64,000 bases of DNA from Longimicrobium sp. (GCA_036389795.1 DASVWD010000246.1:1-64000); one strand, 5' to 3'. Counted from the stretch's first letter, positions 41,183 to 50,092 are shown. A program made the numbers and translations. Notes: generated from the sequence alone by a model not told the origin.

Positions 41183-44092
41183 GTGAAGTCCAGAGCCGTC
41201 CCCGTACTCCTCGCCCTGCTGCTGGCGCTCGGCGCCGCGCGGGCCGCCGCCCAGGTGATCCCCGGGCTGCCGCGGCCGCAGCAGCGTCCGCGCGTGCAGC
41301 CGCCGCGCGAGCAGGTGCGCCCGCGGGAGGGGCAGCGCGCGCCCAACGACACCACCCCGGGCCGGCCCCAGGTGCAGGACACCCTGATCGACCGGCTGCT
41401 GCGGCTGGAGGGGTACGTCCCCGTGCAGTACGAGGCCGACAGCGCCGAGTACCGGGCGGAGGACCGCACGCTCCGGCTGCGCGGCGGCTCGCGGGTGGAG
41501 CGCGAGGGGAACGTGATGACGGCCGAAGACTCCATCGTCTACATGGAGCGCGCCGAGTTGATCGGCGCCTTCGGCAACCCCAGGGGCAACCCGCAGCAGG
41601 GCGAGGAGATCACCGGCGACGTCTTCTGGTACGACCTGGCGCTGCGCCGCTCCACGGTGCGGGGCGCGCGCACCAAGATCACCGAGAGCGCCACCTGGTA
41701 CGTGTCGGGCAACGTCACCGACGAGCGCGGGCAGCGCGTCTACGCCGAGAACAGCACCTTCACCTCCGACGACCGCGAGCAGCCGGCGTACCACTTCCGG
41801 GCCGACAAGATCATGGTGATCCGCAACCGGATCCTGGTGGGCCGGCCCGCCTACCTGTACTTCAAGGACGTCCCCGTGATGGCCCTGCCCTTCATCGTGC
41901 AGGACCTGGAGCGCGGGCGCCGCAGCGGCTTCCTGATCCCCCAGTTCGAGATCAACGACATCGTCCGCACCCGCGGCGGGGGGAGGAACTCGCGGGGGAC
42001 GGGGAGAGAGTTCTCGAACATCGGCTACTACTGGGCCATCAACCAGTACCTGGGCCTGGAGCTGGCCGGCCGCTGGCGCAGCCAGACGTACAGCGCGCTG
42101 CGGGGCAACCTGGGGTTCAACTTCCGCCGCCGCTTCCTGAACGGGAGCATCGGCTTCGAGGAGTTCTGGGAGACCGACGGCGGCACCCGGCTCACGGCCG
42201 ACGGCCAGGCGTCGTGGAAGATGAACGAGCGCACCGACGTGTCCGGGTCGCTGCGCTTCGCCTCGTCGTCGGAGTTCGAGCGGAACCGCACGGTGGACCC
42301 GCTGCGCCAGGTGTCGGACCTCTCCTCGAACGGGGCGCTCACCCGCCGCTTCGACTGGGGGAGCCTGTCGCTGAACGCCGAGCGCCGGCAGTCGATCGCC
42401 GACGACGACGTGACCTTCACGCCGCGCCTCTCGCTGAACGTCAACCCGATCAACATCCTGCCGTCGGTGGTGCTGAACGTCTCGGCCAACGGCAGCCGCA
42501 CCACCAGCACGCCGGGGAGCGCCTTCGAGCGGCGGCTGCAGGGCACCGAGCAGGCCAACCTGGGCGCCGGGCTGGGGCTCACCATCGGCAACCTCACCAT
42601 CAGCGGCAACGCCGCCTACACGCAGAACTCCACCAGGGCGCTGGACTCGATCCCCCGCGAGCTGCTGGACCCCGAGGCCGACACCCTGCGGCTGGGAGCG
42701 CTCCCCGGCTTCGGGAACGAGCGCATCCAGTTCAGCGTGGGGACCGCCTACCAGATCCCGCTCTTCGCCTCCACGCGGCTCTCGCCCAGCGTGAGCTTCT
42801 CGCGCGAGCTGGCGCGGCGCGACACCACGGGGACCATCCTGCCCGGCGACGAGGAGGTCTTCGGCCACCTGGTGGCGGGGCCGGCGCGGCTGAACGTGGG
42901 CGCATCGCTCAGCACCGACCTGTACGGCTTCTTCCCCGGCTTCGGCGGCTACTCGGCGATCCGGCACCACGTCAAGCCGATCTTCACCTGGCGCTACTCG
43001 CCGGCGGCCGAGGAGCGCGACTCGGCGCGCGCGCACGTGCAGCGGAGGATCTTCGGGGCGTTCAGCGGCCGCACCGAGAACACGCTGGAGATCGGGCTGG
43101 ACCAGACCATCGAGGCCAAGGTGCGCGACCCCGAGCCGGTGCGGGGCCCCGCGCAGGCTCGGCCCGTGGGCGACTCGGCGAGCGTCCCCGGCGACACGGC
43201 CAACCTGAACACGGGGAACCAGGCGCAGCCCAGCCAGCCGCGCAAGGTCACGCTGCTGGCCATCAACACCTCGGTGCTCTCGTTCAGCTTCGAGGACCTG
43301 GACTCGCTGGGGACGCGCTTCCGCAACGAGGAGATCAGCAACTCGGTGCGCACCGACCTGCTGGGCGGGCTGCAGTTCACGGTGACGCACGACCTGTTCG
43401 ACGACCGCTTCGAGGGGGCGCGCGTGGTGCGGGGGCGGCTGAGCCCGTTCCTGACCTCGTTCAACACCTCGTTCAGCCTGGGGCAGAACTCGGCGCTCTT
43501 CCGCTGGCTGGGCTTCGCGCGGCAGACCGAGGAGGAGCGCCGCCCCGAGCGCGGGCAGACGCCCGACTCGGCGGGGGTGACGCCGGCCACGCCGCCTGGG
43601 GGGGCCAACTTCACCGGGAACAACCAGCAGGCGGGCGCGGGGGCGTGGAACCTGTCGCTCAACTACTCGCTCACGCGGGCGCGCCGGAGCGTGCGAGACA
43701 CCATCCCGGGGCTCTTCGACCGCGGCAACTCCACGCTGGGCGGCACGCTCTCGTTCACGCCCACCAAGAACTGGGCGGTGAGCTGGAACACGCAGTACTC
43801 GACCACCACCGGCGAGTTCAGCGTGCACCGGGTGAACCTGAAGCGCGACCTGTACCGCTGGCAGGCGAACTTCGACTACATCCTGGCGCCCAACGGGAAC
43901 ACGTCGTTCTCGTTCTCGGTGCACCTGATCGACCTGCCGGACCTGAAGGCCGACTACAACGAGCGCAGCCTGGGCGTGGACCGCCCCGAGGGCACCCGGA
44001 CCGGGTCAAGCGGCCCGGTGTTCAACTGGTCGCGCCCGCCGCCTGCCCTGCCGCCGCCCGTGCTGCCCCAGGACACGACGGCGAAGCCGTAG
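41183..44092 (+). CDS. lptD: LptD-like LPS-assembly outer-membrane protein
   Basis: 969 residues. A signal peptide (LLALLLALGAARAAAQ) precedes an OstA/LptA-like N-terminal domain (VQYEADSAEYRAEDRTLRLR, DSIVYMERAELIG) and a large outer-membrane beta-barrel from about residue 230, with alternating aromatic strands and polar loops. A Gln/Pro/Gly-rich insert occurs near 650-690. LptD inserts lipopolysaccharide at the outer leaflet. I find no well-conserved Cys pairs as in enterobacterial LptD. The GTG at 41183 begins the signal peptide; no strong ribosome site is seen. Confidence 0.86.
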   Translation: MKSRAVPVLLALLLALGAARAAAQVIPGLPRPQQRPRVQPPREQVRPREGQRAPNDTTPGRPQVQDTLIDRLLRLEGYVPVQYEADSAEYRAEDRTLRLRGGSRVEREGNVMTAEDSIVYMERAELIGAFGNPRGNPQQGEEITGDVFWYDLALRRSTVRGARTKITESATWYVSGNVTDERGQRVYAENSTFTSDDREQPAYHFRADKIMVIRNRILVGRPAYLYFKDVPVMALPFIVQDLERGRRSGFLIPQFEINDIVRTRGGGRNSRGTGREFSNIGYYWAINQYLGLELAGRWRSQTYSALRGNLGFNFRRRFLNGSIGFEEFWETDGGTRLTADGQASWKMNERTDVSGSLRFASSSEFERNRTVDPLRQVSDLSSNGALTRRFDWGSLSLNAERRQSIADDDVTFTPRLSLNVNPINILPSVVLNVSANGSRTTSTPGSAFERRLQGTEQANLGAGLGLTIGNLTISGNAAYTQNSTRALDSIPRELLDPEADTLRLGALPGFGNERIQFSVGTAYQIPLFASTRLSPSVSFSRELARRDTTGTILPGDEEVFGHLVAGPARLNVGASLSTDLYGFFPGFGGYSAIRHHVKPIFTWRYSPAAEERDSARAHVQRRIFGAFSGRTENTLEIGLDQTIEAKVRDPEPVRGPAQARPVGDSASVPGDTANLNTGNQAQPSQPRKVTLLAINTSVLSFSFEDLDSLGTRFRNEEISNSVRTDLLGGLQFTVTHDLFDDRFEGARVVRGRLSPFLTSFNTSFSLGQNSALFRWLGFARQTEEERRPERGQTPDSAGVTPATPPGGANFTGNNQQAGAGAWNLSLNYSLTRARRSVRDTIPGLFDRGNSTLGGTLSFTPTKNWAVSWNTQYSTTTGEFSVHRVNLKRDLYRWQANFDYILAPNGNTSFSFSVHLIDLPDLKADYNERSLGVDRPEGTRTGSSGPVFNWSRPPPALPPPVLPQDTTAKP

Positions 44093-44126
44093 CGGAGCCT
44101 GGAAACGCCGGAGACGGACGCGAAGG

Positions 44127-44156
44127 AGCCCGGCCACTCACCCGAGTGGCCGGGCT
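44127..44156 (+). terminator. intrinsic-type terminator after lptD
   Basis: Perfect 13-bp stem AGCCCGGCCACTC / GAGTGGCCGGGCT with a 4-nt loop, then CTTCGCTTCCC. It lies 35 bp after the lptD stop. Confidence 0.75.
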
Positions 44157-44180
44157 CTTCGCTTCCCAACCGATCGAATC

Positions 44181-44242
44181 TCACACGGAGTCAACGGAGT
44201 CAACAGAGAAAACCCTCCGTTGACTCCGTTGACTCCGTGTGA
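44181..44242. repeat. R1 palindromic hairpin repeat, copy 6
   Basis: TCACACGGAGTCAACGGAGT and the inverted ACTCCGTTGACTCCGTGTGA, with a short A-rich loop. It lies between the lptD terminator and the DUF4331 gene. Confidence 0.88.
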
Positions 44243-44402
44243 GGCATCAACTCAGCCGTGCTTGCAACAGGGTTCTTGATCGGGCTCAGAACCCGGCGGT
44301 ACGGCTGGCCGAAGTCTCCCCATGCATCCACCCGCGCCGCGCACTCCGTATCCCCTGCTGTCCCCGGTGAAGGTGCACACCGACAGCGAAAGAGAGGGCG
44401 GT

Positions 44403-45137
44403 ATGAAGATCCCGCGGCACGGGCGCGCCCGCGCGGCGCTCACCCTGGCGGCGGCGCTCGCGTGCGGCGCCGTCGTGATGGTCGGCGAAGGGCTCGGCTC
44501 CGACCACCAGGACACCCCGGAGGTGGAGCTGAGCCCGCGCATGGACATCAACGACGTGTACGCGTTCCCCAGCCCCGCCGGCGCCGACCGCATCGTGCTG
44601 GCGATGACCACCTCGTCGCCGATCACCCCCGCCGAGGCGGCGTCGGCGCGCTTCGACCCCAACCTCCTCTACCAGATCAAGGTCGACAACACCGGCGACG
44701 CCCGCGAGGACCTGGTGTTCCAGGTGACCTTCGAGGGCTCGGACGCCGACCAGCGCGTGGTGGTGCGCGGCCCCGTGGCCCCGGCCTCGGTGGGCAGCCG
44801 CAACACCCTCGTGCGCGCCGCCCCGTCGCTCCGCGGCCCGGTCGACACCAGCCTGGGCTCGGCCGCGGGGATGCAGGTGTTCGCCGGCATCCGCGACGAC
44901 CCGTTCTTCATCGACCTCGAGCAGTTCTTCCGGATCGTCCCCGACCGGCGCCCCTCGCACGGGGCGCTCTCGCAGCTGCCGGCCACGCCTAGCGCGTCGT
45001 CGTTCCGCCCCGCGGGGCAGGCGGTGGACTACCTGCGCACCTTCAACGCGCTGGCCATCGTCATCGAGCTCCCCGAGTCGCAGCTCACCGGCGGCGGCAC
45101 GGGCAGGATCGGCGTGTGGGGGACCATCAGTCGCTGA
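44403..45137 (+). CDS. DUF4331-family protein, N-terminal half (secreted)
   Basis: 244 residues. After a hydrophobic signal sequence it carries the family's N-terminal block (GSDHQDTPEVELSPRMDIND, then VYAFPSPAGADRIVLAMTTS) and NLLYQIKVDNTGDAREDLVF with VFAGIRDDPFFIDL. Typical DUF4331 proteins are about twice this long and continue with the segment now found in the next gene (45189-45734). The gene ends cleanly with TGA and the next gene has its own signal peptide, so the two look like a split pair. Function of the family is unknown. ATG 44403 is preceded by GAGAGGGC. Confidence 0.82.
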   Translation: MKIPRHGRARAALTLAAALACGAVVMVGEGLGSDHQDTPEVELSPRMDINDVYAFPSPAGADRIVLAMTTSSPITPAEAASARFDPNLLYQIKVDNTGDAREDLVFQVTFEGSDADQRVVVRGPVAPASVGSRNTLVRAAPSLRGPVDTSLGSAAGMQVFAGIRDDPFFIDLEQFFRIVPDRRPSHGALSQLPATPSASSFRPAGQAVDYLRTFNALAIVIELPESQLTGGGTGRIGVWGTISR

Positions 45138-45188
45138 GAGCGGCTTTCGCATCGACCGAACGAATTCTCTGAACCGAAGGAGACCGCC

Positions 45189-45734
45189 ATGTGGACGAGG
45201 AAGACGCCCGCCGTGCTCGCCGCCTGCCTGCTCGCGCTGGCCGCGGCGGCGTGCGACGACGGGGACGACGGCCTGACGGGAACCAGCTTCGACCGCGTGT
45301 ACGTGCAGGTGGAGCGGCTGGGCAACCCGCTGGTGAGCGAGGTGACGATCGAGAAGCGCGAGCACGCGCACCACAACGCCGACATCCCCAGCGAGGACGC
45401 GGCGAACTTCAAGGACGACGTGGAGGGCTTCGTCCGCAACGTCGCCGGGCGGAATCAGACGGTGGCCACCACGCTCTCGACGGTGCTGCTGCCCGACATG
45501 CTGATCGTGCAGACCGACAGGCAGGCGAGCACGGCCGGGTGGCTCAGCTGGGCGCTGGCCGACGGCTACGGCGGCCGCAGGCTCACCGACGACGTGGTCG
45601 ACGCCGGGCTGATGGCGATCTTCGGCCCGCTGCTGGACGCGAGCAACGTCACGCCGGGGCTCACCACCGACAACGTGGGCGCCAACGACAAGCAGTTCTC
45701 CGCCACCTTCCCGTACCTCGCCCCCGCAAGCTGA
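45189..45734 (+). CDS. DUF4331-family lipoprotein, C-terminal half
   Basis: 181 residues. It has a lipoprotein signal (LLALAAAACDD), then YVQVERLGNPLVSEVTIEKR, matching the DUF4331 block often written VSRLGNPLVNEVVIP, then HHNADIPSEDAANF and the C-terminal LPDMLIVQTDRQASTAGWLS followed by LADGYGGRRLTDDVVDAGL. Together with the upstream gene it makes one full DUF4331. It is probably membrane-anchored, partnering the exported N-half. GAAGGAGAC at 45176-45184 is a strong ribosome site. Confidence 0.8.
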   Translation: MWTRKTPAVLAACLLALAAAACDDGDDGLTGTSFDRVYVQVERLGNPLVSEVTIEKREHAHHNADIPSEDAANFKDDVEGFVRNVAGRNQTVATTLSTVLLPDMLIVQTDRQASTAGWLSWALADGYGGRRLTDDVVDAGLMAIFGPLLDASNVTPGLTTDNVGANDKQFSATFPYLAPAS

Positions 45735-45759
45735 CGGGACGAACCCCTTTGATCTCATA

Positions 45760-46947
45760 CGGAATCCGGAAAAAGACTAGGAGTACTTTCGTAACCTGCT
45801 TAGAATAGCTCCGGACGAAGCAGCATCTGCCCGCTACCCTCGTCAGGAGCGACCTCATGGGCCGCCGGATCCGAGTGGCAGAAGAGCACTTGAGCACGGA
45901 GGAGTTGCACGAGCGGTATCGCAACGCGCGGCATGCGACGGAGAAGACGCACTGGCAGGTGTTGTGGTTGATCGCGTCAGGAAAGCCCAGCGAGGAGGTG
46001 GCGCAGGTTACCGGCTACACGATCAACTGGGTCCGGGAACTGGTAGGTCGCTATAACCGCGGTGGACCCGCAGCGCTCAGCGACGGCCGCCGTGGCCATT
46101 CGGGTCGGCAGCGGCTCCTTTCGCAGGAGCAACAGAAGGAACTGGAGCAGGCGCTCGGCGGGGCGGCACCGCGCGGCGGACTGTGGAGCGGGCCGGAAGT
46201 AGCGCACTGGATGAGCGAGAAGCTCGGCAAGAAAGTGCGGCCGCAACGCGGGTGGGAGTATCTGCGCAAGGCGGGACAGACTCCGCAGATCCCGCGACCC
46301 AAGCACGGGGATGCCGATCCCGAGGCCCAGGAGGCGTTTCAAGCAAGAACTCCCCGGGCGCGTAGCCCAGGAACGCCGAGCGCATCCCGAGGCCGTGATC
46401 GAGCTCTGGGGGATGGATGAGCACCGGATCGGCCTGATCCCCATTCTGCGGCGCGTGTGGGCACCGCGGGGCAAGCGCCCCAGAGCTGTGGTCAGACCCC
46501 GATACGAATGGCTGTACCTGATCGCCTTCGTTCACCCGGAGAGCGGGCGCACCTCGTTCTGGATCGTCCCCTGCCTCACCGCAGCGGTCTTCGCAGCCGT
46601 CTTGGCCGCCTTCATCGAGGAGCAGGGGTTTGACGAGCGCAAACGACTGCTGCTCGTCCTGGACGGCGCCGGCTGGCATACGGGCGAACCGGTGCGCGCC
46701 CCACCGGGGACTACCCTGATCCCGCAGCCGCCCTACTCCCCGGAACTGCAGCCTACGGAGAGGCTCTGGTCGATCAGCGACGAACCCCTCGCCAACCGTT
46801 GCTTCCGGTCCATTCAGGAGCTCGAAGAAGTGCTTGCGCAGCGTTGCCGCGAGATGGCAGAGATGCAGGATTTTCTGCGCGGCCTCACCTTCTATCACTG
46901 GTGGCCTTCTACGCTGCCGGATTCACACAGTGTTTAACCGGATTCCG
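45760..46947 (+). mobile_element. IS630-family insertion sequence
   Basis: A 1,188-bp element. The terminal inverted repeats are CGGAATCCGG (45760) and CCGGATTCCG (46947), each flanked by TA (45758-45759 and 46948-46949), the TA target duplication typical of IS630/Tc1-mariner. It contains the transposase in two frames. The right end directly abuts an R1 repeat. It sits between the DUF4331 pair and the TPR gene. Confidence 0.85.
45857..46937 (+). CDS. IS630-type transposase, two frames with probable +1 frameshift
   Basis: Frame 1 (45857-46420) holds the helix-turn-helix domain: VLWLIASGKPSEEVAQVTGY, then TINWVRELVGRYNRGG. Frame 2 (46311-46937) has the DDE catalytic part: WGMDEHRIGL, LVLDGAGWHTG and YSPELQPTERLW. 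A +1 slip at GCG-TTT-C (46334-46340) would join ...QEAF to KQELPGRVAQ and give about 360 residues, the normal IS630 length. This can be programmed frameshifting (Phe-tRNA slipping from TTT to TTC), as used by some IS630 elements, or a disabling mutation. Given the intact ends and DDE residues, programmed expression is favoured. Confidence 0.8.
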
Positions 46948-46949
46948 TA

Positions 46950-47033
46950 TCACACGGAGAAACGGAGAAACAGAGAAACAGAGAAAAACCTCGGGATGAC
47001 CGGTGTTCTCCGTTTCTCTGTGTCTCTGTGTGA
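46950..47033. repeat. R1 palindromic hairpin repeat, copy 7
   Basis: TCACACGGAGAAACGGAGAA and the inverted TCTCCGTTTCTCTGTGTCTC...TGTGTGA, with ACAGAGAA units. It starts where the IS630 target duplication ends, so the IS inserted at the edge of this repeat. Confidence 0.85.
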
Positions 47034-47070
47034 GCCATGCAGTGAACCCGCGTCGGGAGAGGTGGGAGCG

Positions 47071-48600
47071 ATGAAGAGCAGATGGAGCTGGGCGGTGGGC
47101 GCACTCGTCGCCTCGGTGATTGCGATAACGGCCGTCGGGGCAGCGGTCTCGGGAGACGCGGAGCCGGCGCTGGCGGGGACGCTGGAGCCGGTGGCGGAGC
47201 TCGCCCGGCGCGACGCCGACATCGCCTTCTTCCGGGCGCGCGCGGCGGAAGACCCGTGGGGCGCGGCGGACCGCTCGCGGCTGGCGCAGCTCTACCTCCA
47301 GCGCGGGCGCGAGGGCGGCGGCCTGGACGACTTCCGCCGCGCCGAGCGCGCCGCCCGCGAGGCGCTGACGCTGCGCGCCGGCCGCAACACGGGCGCCCGC
47401 CTCACCCTGGCCTCCAGCCTCCTCGCGCAGCACCGCTTCGCCGAGGCGCGGACGGCGGCGGAGGCGCTGGTTGCCGAGGCGCCGGACAGGGCGTCGTACC
47501 AGGCGCTCCTGGGCGAGATCCAGATGGAGCTGGGCGACTACGGCGCCGCCGCGGCCACCTTCGGCGCGCTGGAGGCCGAGCGCGGCAACCTGGCCGTGGC
47601 GCCGCGGCTGGCGCGCTGGGAGGAGGTGCGCGGCAACCCCGTGCGGGCGCGGGCCATCCTCTACGCCGCGCGCGACCAGGCGGCGGCGCGCATCGACCTG
47701 CCGCGCGAGCAGGTGGCCTGGTTCCACCTGCGCGTGGCCGACCTGGAGCTGCGCACCGGCCGGCTCGGCGCCGCGGACGAGGCGCTCCGTGCCGGGCTCG
47801 CTGTCGAGCCGAACGACCCGCGCCTCTGGGCCGCCCGGGCGCGCCTGGCCGCGCTCCGCCACCGCTGGCGCGAGGTCGCGCGGATCGGCGCGCGGCTGGG
47901 CGACGGGGCCGACCTGGCCACGCTCGCGCTGGTCGGCGACGCGTGGGCCCAACTCGGCCGCGCAGGCGAGGCGGAGCGCTGGTACGCGCGGCTGGAGGCG
48001 AAGAACGCCGCGCGCCCGGAGCCGTTCGCGCGCCAGTGGACGCAGTTTCGCGTGGACCACGGAAGGCATCTCCCCGAGACGCTCGCCCTCCTGCGCCGCG
48101 AGGCCGGCGAGCGGCGCGACGTGCTCGGCTGCGACCTGCTCGCCTGGGCGCTCCACCGCGCGGGCGACGACGCGGCCGCGCGCGAGGCGATGCGGCAGGC
48201 GCTCCGGATGGGGACGCGGGACGCCACGCTCCACTTCCACGCCGGGATGATCGAGCGGGCGCTGGGCGACCGCGCCGCCGCGCGCGCGCACCTGCGGCGG
48301 GCGCTGGGGCTCAACCCGCGCTTCCATCCCACCTTCCCCGACACCGCCCGCGCCGCCCTGCGCGAGCTGGAGCATTCCGCGCCCCGGCCGCTCTCCGGGC
48401 GCCTGAGCGTCGGGGCCGCCGCGGAGGCGCTGCTGGTGACGGGCGGCCGCCCCCCCGCGGGCGTTCGCGGCCGCCGCCGACGCGCGGCGGGCGGGATCGT
48501 AGACGGGGGGCGTGACACGCGGGGGAAATCGTCCTACCATCCGGGGGAGAGACCGCAAGCATTGGACGGTGGACGCCCAGCCGGAGGGACCGGCCCATGA
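47071..48600 (+). CDS. TPR-repeat protein with N-terminal membrane anchor/signal
   Basis: 509 residues. An N-terminal hydrophobic segment (VGALVASVIAITAVGAAVSG) precedes an array of TPR-like helical pairs (SRLAQLYLQRGREGGGLDDF, ALLGEIQMELGDYGAAAATF, ADLELRTGRLGAADEALRAG, HAGMIERALGDRAAARAHLR). TPR proteins are frequent neighbours of DUF4331 genes, so it probably worked with the pair now separated from it by the IS. The last 50 residues (about 460 onward) are Arg/Gly/Pro-rich and unlike TPR, possibly a 3' frameshift or a natural tail. ATG 47071 follows GGTGGGAG. Confidence 0.82.
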   Translation: MKSRWSWAVGALVASVIAITAVGAAVSGDAEPALAGTLEPVAELARRDADIAFFRARAAEDPWGAADRSRLAQLYLQRGREGGGLDDFRRAERAAREALTLRAGRNTGARLTLASSLLAQHRFAEARTAAEALVAEAPDRASYQALLGEIQMELGDYGAAAATFGALEAERGNLAVAPRLARWEEVRGNPVRARAILYAARDQAAARIDLPREQVAWFHLRVADLELRTGRLGAADEALRAGLAVEPNDPRLWAARARLAALRHRWREVARIGARLGDGADLATLALVGDAWAQLGRAGEAERWYARLEAKNAARPEPFARQWTQFRVDHGRHLPETLALLRREAGERRDVLGCDLLAWALHRAGDDAAAREAMRQALRMGTRDATLHFHAGMIERALGDRAAARAHLRRALGLNPRFHPTFPDTARAALRELEHSAPRPLSGRLSVGAAAEALLVTGGRPPAGVRGRRRRAAGGIVDGGRDTRGKSSYHPGERPQALDGGRPAGGTGP

Positions 48601-49106
48601 ACGCCCGCGTGCTGATCGGACTCGCGCTCCTCCTCGTGGTGCTCCCCGCATCGCCGGCGGCGGCGCAGCAGCGGGAGGTGCGCGTCTGCGTGGTTCGCGA
48701 CGGTGAGCTGGCGACGGAGACGCGGATGTACGACCCGGCGATCCCCGACACGGCGGTGTCCGGCCCCCATCCTCCCGCGTCGCGCCCTCCGATGCCGGGG
48801 TACGCGATCCGCGAGGCGTTCTACGTCGACCGCGAGCCGATCACCTTCGACGGGCGCCGGTACCTGCACCACGGGCTGCCGCGCGTCCTGGAGATCGGCC
48901 GGGTGGTCCGGGTCGGCACGTACCACGGCCTCGGGGTTTACGCCGACGCCGGCACGACGGGCCGTCCGTCCGTCGTCTACCTCCCGGTGCGGCCCGGGTG
49001 CGAGTTCCAGCCGTACGCCCTCGAAGAGAAGGTTGCGGCCGGAACGGCTTCCGGACGGCGCTTCGGGCATGTCCCCCTGGCGGGGGCCGGGCTGCGCGCG
49101 CCGTAG
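48597..49106 (+). CDS. small secreted hypothetical protein
   Basis: 169 residues with a signal peptide ending AAAQQ. ATG 48597 overlaps the TPR stop, so it is coupled. The central segment (EAFYVDREPITFDGRRYLHH, then GLPRVL and VYLPVRPGCEFQPY) corresponds in order to the C-terminal part of the secreted protein at 23895-24683. Two Cys remain in the mature protein. Function unknown. Confidence 0.75.
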   Translation: MNARVLIGLALLLVVLPASPAAAQQREVRVCVVRDGELATETRMYDPAIPDTAVSGPHPPASRPPMPGYAIREAFYVDREPITFDGRRYLHHGLPRVLEIGRVVRVGTYHGLGVYADAGTTGRPSVVYLPVRPGCEFQPYALEEKVAAGTASGRRFGHVPLAGAGLRAP

Positions 49107-49203
49107 GCCTGCAAACCACGCAGGCCAACGGCGCCGGGCCACCGCGGCCACGATACCCCCGTGGCCGCGGCGTCCCGGCCCTCCGGGCGCGCATCCCTCA
49201 TGC
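49068..49203 (+). repeat. R3 dispersed repeat module, copy 2
   Basis: CGGGCATGTCCCCCTGGCGG, then GCCGGGCTGCGCGCGCCGTA and, further on, TCCCGGCCCTCCGGGCGCGC with CATCCCTCATGCAA. It begins inside the 3' end of the secreted-protein gene, whose last residues may therefore come from the repeat. Confidence 0.75.
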
Positions 49204-49280
49204 AACTGCAGGGGACAGGGCACAGGGTACAGGGTACAGGGAACAGCCGGCGATAGCCCCGTCCCCCTCGCACCGGTCCG

Positions 49281-49340
49281 TCAAGTCCACCCTCTCCCGA
49301 AGTCGGGAGAGGGTTGCCGCTCTAAGGCGGCGGGTGAGGG
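49281..49340 (+). repeat. R2 dispersed repeat module, copy 3
   Basis: CAAGTCCACCCTCTCCCGAA, then GTCGGGAGAGGGTTGCCGCT and CTAAGGCGGCGGGTGAGGGG. It is preceded by ACAGGG-type direct repeats (about 49210-49248), as in copy 1. Confidence 0.8.
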
Positions 49341-49462
49341 GCTCTCCGCCGCCGCGCCGAGGCCCGCTCCTCGCCGCGAGCGCGCCCGCGCAGCTTGATG
49401 CGGCCGGGAGGCGCCGGTACATTGCGCCCGTCTCCCGGCGATCCCCAGGGGTGAATCCGCGC

Positions 49463-50092
49463 GTGGCTCCCACGGCGTACAATTCCACAAGAGCCAACGA
49501 GATATCCGGCCCCGCCGCGGCCGCCTCCGCCGACGTCGACCGCGAGCTGGTGCGGCGCATGGCCGCGGGCGACGAGGCCGCGCTGGGAGCGCTGTACGAC
49601 CGCTTCTCGCCGCTGCTGCACTCGGTGCTCCGCCGCATCCTGGACGACGACGGCGACGCCGAGGAGGTGCTGGAGGAGACCTTCTGGCAGGCGTGGCGGC
49701 AGGCGGCGCGCTACGAGGAGTCGCGCGGCGGCATCTCCACCTGGCTGGTGATGATGGCCCGGAGCCGCGCCCTGGACCGCGTGCGCTCGCGCCGCCGCTT
49801 CCGCGAGGAGGCCCGCGGCGAGCTCCCCGAGCCGGCGGACGAGGAGCGCGGCGAAGCCGACCCGCTGGGCGCGGCAGAAGACGAAGAGGTCCGGCGGATC
49901 GTCAAGGAGGCGGTGGCCACGCTGCCGCCCGAGCAGCGGCAGACGGTGGAGATGGCCTACTTCCGCGGGATGAGCCAGTCGGAGATCGCGGAAGCCACCG
50001 GCCAGCCGCTGGGGACGGTGAAGACCCGGGCCAGGCTGGCCCTGATGAAGCTCAGGGAGGCGCTGGCCGTGCTGCGCGAGGACGCCCCATGA
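49463..50092 (+). CDS. ECF-type RNA polymerase sigma factor
   Basis: About 209 residues with sigma-70 region 2 (DEAALGALYDRFSPLLHSVL ... EEVLEETFWQAW ... ISTWLVMMARSRALDRVR) and region 4 (LPPEQRQTVEMAYFRGMSQS, then EIAEATGQPLGTVKTRARLA with the DNA-binding helix). The spacer is long and acidic. It is a group 4 sigma factor, regulated by the anti-sigma factor whose ATG overlaps its stop. The start is uncertain between GTG 49451 and GTG 49463; AGGGG at 49447-49451 fits the latter better. The N-terminal 25 residues are not conserved. Confidence 0.9.
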   Translation: MAPTAYNSTRANEISGPAAAASADVDRELVRRMAAGDEAALGALYDRFSPLLHSVLRRILDDDGDAEEVLEETFWQAWRQAARYEESRGGISTWLVMMARSRALDRVRSRRRFREEARGELPEPADEERGEADPLGAAEDEEVRRIVKEAVATLPPEQRQTVEMAYFRGMSQSEIAEATGQPLGTVKTRARLALMKLREALAVLREDAP

